From the NCBI GenBank assembly GCA_022661535.1, contig JAKULF010000012.1, positions 744,001 through 808,000 on the forward strand: a stretch of DNA of 64,000 nt, read 5' to 3'. Of this stretch, positions 46,905-57,800 are shown piece after piece; the stretch's first letter is position 1; each line of letters opens with the position of its first letter. The translations under genes and the position numbers were made by a program. A model generated the notes under the pieces. That model was not told where the DNA came from. It searched no databases and saw only the letters and a program-made list of their open reading frames with translations. Origin of the DNA: Eutypa lata (Eukaryota; Ascomycota; Sordariomycetes; Xylariales; Diatrypaceae).

Positions 46905-47207
46905 CATGGAAAGTAGTGAATGGCTGGTTCTTGGGTTGTACCGACCCAACGTTCAGCCACTTTCTATCGGCGGGAATTCGCAAATTCAAATAATACCCGG
47001 GATTTGGAGACTATGCGGAGTAGCTCGCTGGTAACACTCTGGCCGAGGGAGGATGAGGGAAAGTCTCCTATAAGAGACTTGCTCGTTGGGTTGAAAAGGA
47101 GACAGCAACTTCATGGCAATCTAGAAAACATCAGAAGTGTTGTCCTGTAACACCATCCCATCTCATATTCCATTCTCTGCTCTTTGTAAACCACATCTGC
47201 CATTATC

Positions 47208-48672
47208 ATGACGAGTCTATCAACCAAGCTCGCCGAGCTCGAGGCGGCGGGCAAGCCAATCCAGGTTGGCATTATTGGTGCAGGCAAATTCGGCTCGATG
47301 TTCATCTCCCAGTCGCACCGGACAACTGGGATGAGGTTAGCGGGTATTGCCGACTTGTCTTCTGAGCGAGCCTTTAACGCTCTGAAGAGGACTGGCTTCC
47401 CAGAGGAGAAATACGACACTACTATGAGCATATCAATATCTGATGGGATCAAAGCAAACAAGACAGTCATCACGACCGACTCGGCGACCTTGATCGCCAC
47501 ACCAGAGATCGATGTCATTCTCGAAGTCACGGGAAACCCAGCTGCAGGCATCCGACATGCTCTTCTGTGTTGTGAACACAAGAAGCACATCGTCATGATC
47601 AATGTTGAAGCAGATGTCTTAGCAGGTCCGCTGCTAGCGCGGAAAGCAAAGGAGGCCGGCATCATCTACTCGATGGCGTACGGTGACCAGCCAGCGCTCA
47701 TTGCTGAGATGGTTGATTGGGCAAGAACAGCAGGATTGTAAGTTCTGAAAACCGCTCACTTTTCGGTATGCTAGTTGCTGACCTGAATAACTACCTAGTG
47801 ACGTTGTTTGCGCCGGGAAAGGAACTAAGCACTTGCCGCAGTATCACTACTCAAACCCCGATACGGTATGGAACTACTACGGTTTCACGGAGGAACAGCT
47901 GGCTTCGGGTGATTTCAACCCGCAGATGTTCAATTCCTTCTTAGATGGCACCAAGTCTGCATTAGAGATGGCCGCCGTGGCCAACGGATGCAATTTAAGC
48001 CCGCCTTCAGATGGCCTTAAGTTCCCGCCATGCGGTGTCTGGGACCTTCCCGAGGTACTCAAGCCTGAGTCAGATGGTGGCCAGCTTCAGAAGAAGGGTA
48101 CGGTTGAGGTCGTGTCGTGTATGGAGAAGGACGGCCGATGGGTTTTCAATGACCTCAGGTGGGGCGTTTATGTGATCATTGAGGCCCCTGGCGACTACCA
48201 GAAGGACTGCTTCAAGCAGTATGGCCTCAAGACCGACAGCACGGGGCGATACGCGGCGCAGTACAAGCCGTACCACCTGATCGGACTGGAGCTAGGCGTG
48301 TCGATCGCCACCATCATGTGCCGCGGTGAGCCGACAGGGCAGACCAAGACCTGGGCGGGTGACGTCGTTGCCACGGCTAAGAAGGATCTCAAGGCCGGTG
48401 AGAAGCTCGATGGCGAGGGTGGTTTCATGGTCTACGGCAAGCTCATGACCGCCGAGGATTCCATGGAGATCGAGGGCTTGCCAATCGGTCTGGCCCACGG
48501 CATCGTTTTGAAGAAGGATGTCAAGAAGGACCAGGGCCTGAGCTGGGGTGATGTTGAGTATAGCAGTAAGTCCCAGGCCATCTCGGTGAGAAAAGAGATG
48601 GAGGCGTTATTCAAGAAGGAGTTTGAGGCAATGAAGGCAGCTCAGCCAAATGGTGTCAATGGCACCCATTAG
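47208..48672 (+). CDS. COG4091-type NAD(P)-binding oxidoreductase with SAF domain
   Basis: Two exons, 47208-47737 and 47799-48672, give 467 residues. The Rossmann motif VGIIGAGKFG is at residues 20-29. A homoserine-dehydrogenase-like NAD-binding domain follows, with ILEVTGNPAAGIRHAL and MINVEADVLAGPLLARKAKE. The middle domain contains YSMAYGDQPALIAEMVDWAR, KGTKHLPQYHYSNPDTVWNY and LDGTKSALEMAAVANG. The C-terminal part, with CRGEPTGQT, DVVATAKKDLKAGEKLDG and LPIGLAHGIVLKKDVKKDQ, is a SAF-type beta-clip domain. In bacteria this predicted dehydrogenase family occurs in branched-chain and other polyol/sugar-acid operons. In fungi it is uncharacterised. The divergent Dal5-like transporter and the shared promoter support a catabolic oxidation step. 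The exact substrate is unknown. Confidence 0.9.
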
Positions 48673-49894
48673 AAATCAATAGACTAGCATATAATCAAAT
48701 CAAGTATAATCTATGTTACATATTTACCTGAAGGTTTATCTAGTGAAGCTACTTTACTACTTATGTATTCATCGTCAACTCACCCTCCAACCCCCTCCAT
48801 TTGGTCTTTTCTTCCTCGCTTCGTGCAACAGAGAAACCAAACCAAGATGTAATATATAGGAGTGAGATATTTCTAACATATCCAATATGTTTGAGGGAGG
48901 CAGTGTACCGCTTTCTCAGAGTTGTGATATACGCTTCATACTATTATCAGTTAGAAAATCACAATTGTGAGGCGCAGGCAGCCTGAGAGTCCACTCCCAA
49001 GGCATCCTTTCATACCTAGCAGTAGCCGCGACATGTGACGATGCGTATTATGTTAAGGGTATCTACATAAATAAGTGATATTACTTACAGCTAAAGTGAA
49101 GGGGTACAAATAGGTGCAATGCAAATAATAATTTCTTTTCGAAATGCGCCACTCGGGCGCGTTATCTAGAAGCGTTGCTCGGAAACCACTTGGGGATTAA
49201 TAAACCACAGATCTCACGGCCAAAATGGATAACGATTTTTATTCAATTTTATTTCTTCATTACAAGACCTATCTGTAGTTACGACTTGGTACCTACTGTG
49301 TATTTCTTTTCATTTCTTTTTATTTTCTTTGTTTTCACAGAGCGATTTGTGCAATGTATTATCGTATCTGATACCCTGTGTACTCACTTAATAGTAAGTC
49401 CAGGCTGTAGTAATATTTTCTCAATCAATCTGCACATAAACAAATCCTAAAAACCATCCCTAACTTTAGAACATACTTAGACGCATGTCACTTCTTTCGA
49501 CATAATCATAAACCGAAAATCAAGGAAAATAGGCGATCAAATACTCCAAGCATATGCCTTGTCTTTACTCTTTACAAAACACATAATCATCTCAGACCTG
49601 CATCAATCTCAATTACCCAACTGATGGCTTCTTGGAACCCCAATTATATGGGGGATCCTCAAAATCCATTGAACTTTCCACGAACGATCAGCAGCGATAA
49701 CAACACATCTGTCCGGGTCACCGAGATACCAGCCAATATAACATATAACATCCTTCTTTCCAGCATTCGTGAAGCTGGAGCGATCATATCCAGTTATATA
49801 AACCAACCGACTGAAGAACATCCAAACATCTAAGATTCGGTAAAAGTACGGCGTCCAAACGTTACGTTTTGGACGCTTATTATAGCTTATATTC
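48673..49894. other. Intergenic region
   Basis: About 1.2 kb of AT-rich sequence after the oxidoreductase. Short open frames near 49175-49450 and 49624-49833 lack any domain or splice support and were not called. Confidence 0.5.
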
Positions 49895-50174
49895 CTACAA
49901 AACACCTGTGCCGCCAAAGTAGTGTTTTTCGAGCATAGTGCGGCCCAGAGGCTTCGTGACAGCGCGCAATAAGGGACGTTCCTGGTCCTTGATATCCAAC
50001 CCGTCGTGCAGTGAAATAGAATCGGCAGTAAGAACGATCCGCCCAAAAGACGCAGTCGTGTTCTGCGAATCGAGGGCCCAACCGAGGTCATGCAGATAAG
50101 CTGGTTCGAGCAGTTCTGGAGCGTTGGTATGTTCTGGGATGTTAATGACGTCCGAGAGTTCAACCCAGTCCGTC
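49895..50174 (-). CDS. Unidentified terminal exon
   Basis: Starting after a TCCAG acceptor (50177-50175), the frame runs 92 codons to TAG. It includes DWVELSDVINIPEHTNAPEL, LHDLGWALDSQNTTASFGRI and KPLGRTMLEKHYFGGTGVL. It is protein-like in composition and uses typical codons, unlike the opposite strand. I do not recognise the family. Upstream exons were not convincingly found. An ATG at 50351 opens a hydrophobic stretch, but its joining donor (GTAGTA) is weak. This could be the last exon of a real gene or a relic. Treat the strand and right boundary as tentative. Confidence 0.35.
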
Positions 50175-52732
50175 CTGGAGTTGGCGTGGTTTGGTACAGC
50201 TTTGGCAGGTGGAACGGACTAGTTGAATGGATTCAAATAGCTCAGTGGCAATGATGAATACAAGACAAAAGAATATTGGGAATCCCGAGATGAATGTTAC
50301 TACCCTGAGATATATTAGTAACTTCAAGGGAGACTTGACGGACAGGGGCAAAGCTTCAGCAACATAGATTCAGGGACCCCCTGATCTAGCTGATTCGTAT
50401 AAGGTTTTATCTAGTTGTATGCTATGTAGTTGAGTGCCTTAGAATACGGCGGCATTGAGGTTTAACAACTAGGTCGACCTTTGCTAGGTGCTAATCACCC
50501 TTGAAATGCTATCTTTAGGGGGGGAATCAAATTGCGACTAGCGTCATGAAAATAGTGATGAGGATACTGGCTTGGATGCTCTTGCACTTCGCTGTCGACT
50601 CACTGGTGGAGGAAAAGCGGTCGGTGATAAAAAAGGAACGTCATTCGACCCTTGATTACTTGATATATCTTAGACAAGACCGGGTGGGAGAGCCTTCTGG
50701 AAGCAGCAGGCAAAAGCAAGGAACAACATATATTAAATTAGGCCTGAGTTTCACTCTGAGCAGGCTCAGGTTACGCTAAGTCGATAATTGAATCCAGAGA
50801 CCTTCTCGTCTCTTCCTCTGTAAACCCGATGACGACTATGATGAAGATAGATCGCTTAGTCCGAGGCAGGTAGCTGGCCGTCAGCATATGGCTTGTCAGG
50901 CTGGCCGACTGACTAACTGACTACATATATGGAATTCAGAAAATCCAAAGTGGCGGTTAGTGTTGACTAGTTCTGTTAGAGTATGAGATGGAGGGTATGA
51001 GAGAAAGGTCTGGCCCATCTGCCATGGAATGTGTGTGAGTATATGTCTTCAGCTAGGGCGGAGCTGAAGTCAGCAAGCAAATGAACTAAGGGTCTAGCTG
51101 AATGCTATTATATCTTATCTCGTCCGTATAATAAGTAGTACTAACATTAGCATATGCACTACAAAAGTTCTTAAGAGTTAGTTAGTGTAGATGCTAGGTA
51201 ATCTCTTTCCTTGCGTACTAGAGTCTATACCTATTCCATGCGTCGTTCTAAGCTCCATCTATTAATCCCACCCACAACCCCATCTTTGTACCTATCCAGG
51301 CCTACCGACCCAACCAGACGGATCACGTATAACGTAAGCGGTAGGTGTTCCCGATTGAATACCTGACCTAGGTAACCCTTACTTCTTACTTACCCAACCC
51401 AGCTGATCTCAGACAAGACGTGACATGATATGAGAAAGTCCCCCCCTTTTTTGGTGGCACGTCACTAACTTCGGAAAGAAAATATACCGTCCTACCTGGC
51501 AAAGGCAATTCGGAGATGATGGGCACGTGGCTACCGAGTGATATCGTTAGGCTAGTTAGGTTGGACGTGTATAAAAATAGATATATCTATACTACCTATA
51601 CTTGGGGCCATGAGAAGGTACTACTACTACGTGTAGTTTAATGGATTTGGAATTATATAAGTTTGCTTGTTTAGTTATTAGTAGGTATTACCACCACTAT
51701 CAATTGTCGTCTTACCTTGTGAGCGTTCTTCGCATAGTATTGCCTGCCTCCTTTCATTTTCCTCCCCCTTTTTTTTCTTCTTCGTGCATGGCAAAAGTGG
51801 TATGATAATTGGGTTATTGAACTCTCTTCACCCTAACGAGTTAGGAGGATTTAATACTCGACAGCCGAGATCTACGATACGACAGACCGGCTTTCCTGCA
51901 ATGCAACGTAAGATCTCCGTGTGTGTGTGTTCGCGCGCGTGTGTGTGCGTGGGTGCATGCATGCATATCCATCACACACACACACATACACGAACTCCCT
52001 CTCACGCCTTCTCGTCTAAATAACAATTTTTTCCTCGCCTCTCCCTTTTTTTTTTTTTTGCTTCTCACACCGCTCTTCCTTCGCATTATTGGCTCACCGC
52101 CTCGCTTCTTATAGCTGTTGTTGGACGTTCTCACCACCACAACCACAGCCCTTAGAACCCCCACGTCGTAGTGCGTAGGGCTGGCTGACTGGCTGGACCG
52201 TTTGATTCCGGATCGGGCAACGTTGCTGACCTCATTTATTTCTCCCTTGGTGAGGGGGAGGCGGGGATGGGAGGGGGAGGCTCTTCTGGCTGTCCTATTC
52301 GGTACCGTTGGACACAGGGGATATACGGTAGTTACATATCTTGGTCCCTTATCTATCAAGAAAAACCGGAAAAGTGTCCTTCCTTAGGTAGTTTTAGGCA
52401 GGGAGTTGAGTAGGCACTTATTAGTCAACTAGTTGTTAGTCCCTTACTTAGGTACTAGTCATCTGGAAATGGCCGACTACTGATGGACTATTATCTTACA
52501 CGCACGCACTAACACCGAAAACCCACCGCTGCGGTACGCTATAACTAATGCAACAACATCTGCATAGTAAGTAAGTAAAGGTAACTCAGTAAGATGGTAA
52601 TACATAAGCGAGTATATGTCGTGTGACGCTAGGTTACGTGGGGGTTGGTTAAGAGAGAATTATTTATTTCCAAGGGAGGAAGATGAGAATGATGATAGCG
52701 AATAATGGCGCTGCATCATGTTGGCGACGGCG

Positions 52733-52792
52733 GTAGTGGTGGTTGTGGTGGTGGTGGTGGTGGTGGTGGTGGTGGTGGTGGTGGTGGTGGTG
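52733..52792. repeat. (TGG)n trinucleotide microsatellite
   Basis: About 18-20 near-perfect TGG/GGT units, interrupted once near the left end. Slippage between strains is likely. Confidence 0.95.
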
Positions 52793-52935
52793 ATGATGAG
52801 AAGGAGGCTCTTCCGTAGGGCTGCATATGTATGTATGTATGTAGGCAAGTATGCATGGGGTACATAGACCTACTACTCATGCATCCATCCCTACGTGCAT
52901 CTACATGCATGCAGCACTTGATGGACCTTGGGACG

Positions 52936-52960
52936 TGCAGTGCAGTGCAGTGCAGTGTAG
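52936..52960. repeat. GTGCA pentanucleotide repeat
   Basis: Four to five tandem GTGCA units at the end of a TGCAT-rich stretch. Confidence 0.85.
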
Positions 52961-54011
52961 CAGCACCACCAACAAGAGAAAGTTGGTCAGTGACCCGCCC
53001 CGGTTTTTTTTAATCCTCACTGCTAGATTCGATTCGTGCAGGCGTAGCGTAGTGTAGTCGGCGCAGGTGCGGGTTGCGAGCTTGAGCTTACGTATGACAG
53101 GACTGGATGTGTGCCGAAATGCCACGCGACTGGCCGGCAAGCCGGAACGAGCGAACGAGCGAACGAACGAAAGAGAAACGAGCAAACACAACAAGCAGAC
53201 AGTGCTAGCCGGCTGACTGACTGACTAACTAACTCGGCCGGTCGGCTCGGATGAACAAAAGGAAATATCTGGATGTGGTCTGGGGGGATGGAAAGAAGAA
53301 CAGGAGGATATGTCACGGTGTAGGTATGGTTTAGTAAGAGACTAGCCAATTGTCTTACCAAGTCTGTGATATTCCTTTCGTACATGAGTGTGTATTTGGG
53401 AGCTTACGCATCTTCTTACGCATACACACGAGTTGGCTGGCGTCTGTGTTGCTCAACGCCATCCCCCCTGGGGAGTTGATCAGGAGAGAAGAGAGGTAAG
53501 TATTCGTAGTATCACATCTACCACGTTACTGTAGGCATTGCATGAGAGTCCTTCCGAACGAATTTGGATAACTAGGAAACATGATGTTGAATATATTGAT
53601 TAACGATTTCTGATTAGGTAGAGAATAGTTATTTCTTAAAACTAATAGTGTCTTGATGAGAATGATGTTGCCTTCCCCCCCTTCCCATGCCGTTCATGTG
53701 TATGAAAGGATGCGTGTATGTTATCCAGATGCCTAAATAAAAGCAGATAGATACCGAACCCCAGCCAAAAAACCAACCGTCCAATGCAGCCAGGAAATGC
53801 AAGATGAGAATAACCCATGATGATGATGCCCCCGTAGGTATGATGACAAGAAAAAAGGGAAAAAATGTCAGAAAAACTCAACGCCATGTACGATGCAAGT
53901 AGATGCTAGATAGATGCCTTCCATGCCGCTCCATCGCGATGAATGAAATGCCGCCGGCCTGGAAAGACAAGTGGAATGAACATATGCCCCCTCCCTTTCC
54001 TTGGCTCGGGT

Positions 54012-54812
54012 TCACTCCTCTGCTGGCAGGATGAACCGAACCTTCTTCTTTGGCTTCGCAGCCGGGATGTCTATAGGTTTCGTCTTCTTTCTTGACCAGG
54101 GCCCCTCCTCTAAGTCCTCGACACTGAGGCCCATCTCACTCATCGTCTCCTTCTCCGGCTCCTCCTCGATCGACCAGACGTCCGGGCTGGGCTCGCGCCA
54201 CGAGTGCCGTCGATGCAGCGTTGGGACGCCGCTTCGTCTTGTCGTCGTCTGCTCTCCAAAGGGGCGCCGGGGCGGCGCGAACCGCTTGGATGGACGGCCC
54301 CTAGGAGATCCGACATGGAAGCTTGCGGGAGATAGGAAGTCTTCATCGTTGTGGCCCGGTCTGCTATTACTCGATCGAGGCCGCTCGAAGAAGTCATTGT
54401 AGCCTAACGGCTGCGACGATGAGGCCGGCACGAACCGGATGTAATCTTCATCATCGCTGTCGTCATCGTCTGCATCTATAATAGCGCAGTCTGAGGCAGC
54501 CTTGCTCTTGGGCTTATACTTCTTAAGACCGTCAAGAGTAGAAGGGCTAATACTGCGTACTATGTCGCGAGACCGGTTGGAGTCTTCGATGCCGGCATCG
54601 AAATCGAAGTCGAACTCGAGGCCTTCCTCCTCTTTGGGAGAAGCCGGTGTTAAAAAGTATGTGAGAGGATCCTCCTCCTGGAGCAGAGGTGGCATATCTA
54701 ATTCGTCGTCGGTCGAGATATCCTCATCTAACGATGGCGGATGACGACTCGGACTTGGTGGCCATGATTCAGACTGTATATCTGTAATGGTGTCTGGGCG
54801 TAGAAGACGCAT
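54012..54812 (-). CDS. Acidic low-complexity nuclear-type protein, hypothetical
   Basis: A single exon of 266 residues from ATG at 54812 (MRLLRPDTITDIQ). An in-frame upstream Met at 54917 would add a hydrophobic stretch typical of 5' leader and is less likely. The sequence is mostly disordered, with Asp/Glu runs (DADDDDSDDEDYIRF), Ser/Pro clusters and basic patches (SPRGRPSKRFAPPRRPF). It has several S/T-P sites. The C-terminus reads KPKKKVRFILPAEE and contains KVRF, which fits the RVxF docking motif for protein phosphatase 1. No enzyme domain is visible. A nuclear PP1-binding or chromatin-associated role is inference. The gene is isolated in otherwise non-coding DNA. Confidence 0.72.
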   Translation of the reverse strand: MRLLRPDTITDIQSESWPPSPSRHPPSLDEDISTDDELDMPPLLQEEDPLTYFLTPASPKEEEGLEFDFDFDAGIEDSNRSRDIVRSISPSTLDGLKKYKPKSKAASDCAIIDADDDDSDDEDYIRFVPASSSQPLGYNDFFERPRSSNSRPGHNDEDFLSPASFHVGSPRGRPSKRFAPPRRPFGEQTTTRRSGVPTLHRRHSWREPSPDVWSIEEEPEKETMSEMGLSVEDLEEGPWSRKKTKPIDIPAAKPKKKVRFILPAEE

Positions 54813-57800
54813 GTTTAATAAATAAATAAATAAAGGCGAAGATGGATTAATAGAAGGGAAGATGACGGAGTGTCTATCGTCGTTGGCCTGATAATAACTA
54901 ATGATCACTAGGAGCAAGTGGAATCTAGGCCTTCTTTATTTCGCGGACCTTGAGCGAAGGTCGCCGGGCGGTAGCCGGCTCAAGAGAGTAGGACCAGTAA
55001 GGGAAGAATACGAAGTCGACAATATCTTACGAAAGGATAACTGACAAGTCGCGAAGAACAGAGGTAACAGTAGGACTAGGAAGCATGCAGAGCAGTGGGG
55101 ACTAGTCAGAGTTATATAGTGCTTGCCACTAGGCAGTACGCAATTCCCCTACTCTACCTTTACTACTACGTAGGAAATGGATGGTGAGCACTCCCTGCAT
55201 CACCCGTCAATTAAACCCGCTGCCTTGTGAGTTAAGGGTTGTAAAGGTGGTAGTCATCCTAGACCATATAGCTGGGACACTGCCTAGCTGTGGGTTCGAT
55301 AACGCCCGTGAATGGTGAATTCCATCAACAAGCTGCTAAGGCTGAGCTTAGTAGGGGGGCCCTTAAGTCACTAGTGGCTTCCATGGTGGGATTACCCAAA
55401 AGGGCATCACGCGTCTGTGATGAGGGTGGGATGTCGGATGTGGGTGTGTGTGAGTGTGCACAGTCTTCGCAGAATATCATGGAGATACGAGCGAAATGCC
55501 CTGATTACTCACACATAGAAAAAAGGGCCTGTGTAAGACATTTGGAGGGGTCACCACTAACTTACCAGTTTTGATAGTCGGGGGGCATATGACGACGTAG
55601 TACATACGCAATAGCTGCCGAAGCTGCCGACCCCTCGAGGCATATGTCTCTACTAGTTTACGAGTCTCATGAGGCTCGTGAGCTCTCTTCTCATTCGGTA
55701 TTGCCCCAGGTAGATCGGGTTTTGCTGCTGCTGCGGATCGGCGACCGCGTATGCATCGTACCTTGCATGATTTGCTGCACGCTGCACTGTGCCGCGAACC
55801 GGTGAGCTCGATTCTTTGTGAAGTGCAAAGTAAGAAATAAAAATAAGAAATAGAAGACACCTTTTTGCCCGTAGCAGTATCATGACAATGATATTCGGTG
55901 TGGACCCAGTCTAAAACAATTGGCCTCTCTGGCTGCCTGGTAGGCATCCTTGAAAGATTTCAAGATATATGCAGCAACTTTGCTCCGACGAAGAAGTCGG
56001 AAACAGCCATGTTCAAGTGCATGTTTGCCATCCCATCTGCCCATGGCTGCAGCGGATTGATAGATGTGTGTGGCTGAGGCTGTGTGAACGCTATTGGCCA
56101 GATTTTGGAGGAAGTGAAGTTAGAGGAAAGGGCTTGCAGGTAGGGCATCCTGTTCGGTCAATAGGTAGACGCCAGAATGCGACTATATGTGATATCTACT
56201 TACGTAGTTCGCAAAGAAGCTTGGTTTTGGAGAAACTAGCTACCTACATCTCAACTAGCATATGTAATAAGGTAGCACAGGATGCGGGTATCTATGAATT
56301 AGCTCGTACAGATTGGGGTTGCTTCGTCTTGGGTTGTATTGGAGAATTATCAGATGACGACTCTTATCGGTTTGAAAGAGACGCGACGAAATATCATATG
56401 CAGCCATAAAGACCACACCGATGTCACAGTCTCCAAATGTTCTGTTGCGACGCGACACTCCGTGACTTACTGGACTCCATTGCTTCCATGGAGAAAAGGT
56501 GAATGCAAGGGATCTTAGAAAGCGTTGTGCTGGCAGCAACGTTACGATTTTGCTTCTGTTAAGAGTTGTTGGGGTTGGTAACCTGACTTAGTTACGTTTA
56601 GGACATTATACCTATCTGACATATATGACGATACTTGTTAAGATGTCTCTATGGTCGAATGGTAGGGAATTTTTATGTTGATACTTAATATTGAAGGTCC
56701 TCCGATCTTACGGCGGGGATCTGACAGCTTAAGCGGGGGGGACAAATAAGGATCATAAACCATTCATAGGCCATATGTAGCTGCCTGCATATGCATCTCC
56801 GAGGTCGATACGCAAACATCCTTGATGGAAAGCTTAGGTATGTATGTCTCGGCATACTTATTCGGACATAGGCTGATAGGTTCTTTGACTCATCTTTCTG
56901 TGGTTATCTTTCCGAAAGGAGTGAATAGAGACTAAGTATGCTGTGGACACATCTACGTTACTAGGGGTAAGAGGTACCTTGGTAAGCATGTTAGTTAGCA
57001 TGTTAGATAACGACGATGAGTTGAATACTTTCAGTCTATCTACTCACCTACTTATATATAGGAAACTGGGAAATACGAAGTAAAATCCGGTATAAAGTTG
57101 GCTGATAGTCCTTGGTAATACATGGTGAGCTAGGCATTATAGAGAATACCTACCTATAGGTACTAATGGCAATAATTAGCGCCTACAACCTTCATCCCTA
57201 GATCTCGGACTTGTCGGGGTTGGCACACGGGATGTGGAGATCCCGTAGTCACGAAGATCATTGCATATCTCCCGGCTTGGACTACATAGTTGCCTATCTA
57301 CTAGAGTTAAGTCCGCCGTAGTTAACCTGTGGGTAAAGGCGGATTCTTGTTCTTATGTCGTCATTCAAAAAAGATACGAAGGCATAAGGTAGTATTGGTT
57401 CTATCGAACATGCAGCAACTTTCTTTTTAGAACTAGTAACTACATAAGTAATGTAGATAGTAGGATATTTGTTTTACATGTTTAGTAGCTGAGTATATAC
57501 TACTAGCAGTCCGGTGCTAACTCCAGATCTTACAGTAGTTGAGGTGCCTCTAGTTCATGTACTACCTACGTACATGTAGTCCTATCCTATGTATCAATAC
57601 CGATTGTACTAAACCAAAGCGGGAATGGAGGTGACTGATGAAGCTGTGTGGAGTTTAGCAGCCGGAGGTAAAAGCAATAATTACCTACATGAGGCCAAGG
57701 TCGCAGCCTCTGCAACCGCAATTTGAATTGACTTCGGCTGCATGATCGCAAATCTCGATTGTTTCATAGGTACGTACGTATACCTATACATCTAGAGGTA

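Larger units (their letters stand above)
46518..47207. promoter_or_regulatory. Divergent promoter, MFS transporter / oxidoreductase
   Basis: A 690-base shared promoter. It holds the second CCCCAT palindrome and three ATTTCCCG copies within 75 bases, the densest motif cluster in the window. Confidence 0.6.
50175..54011. other. Gene-poor region with microsatellites
   Basis: About 3.8 kb with no supported gene. It contains GT/CA-rich tracts (51920-51995), a long TGG run, GTGCA and ATGT repeats, and GAAC-type repeats near 53150-53170. Open frames on both strands here are low complexity. Confidence 0.55.

Noticed and set aside
51841..52359. 172-residue minus-strand frame rich in His, Thr, Arg and Cys
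   Set aside because: It is a translation of GT/CA microsatellite sequence; low complexity without conservation signals.
55969..56409. 146-residue open frame on the plus strand
   Set aside because: There is no conserved motif, its composition is inconsistent with the coding bias of nearby real genes, and a competing frame lies on the other strand.
56641..56720. A-box-like TGGTCGAATGG suggesting a tRNA
   Set aside because: There is no matching B-box or acceptor stem downstream.
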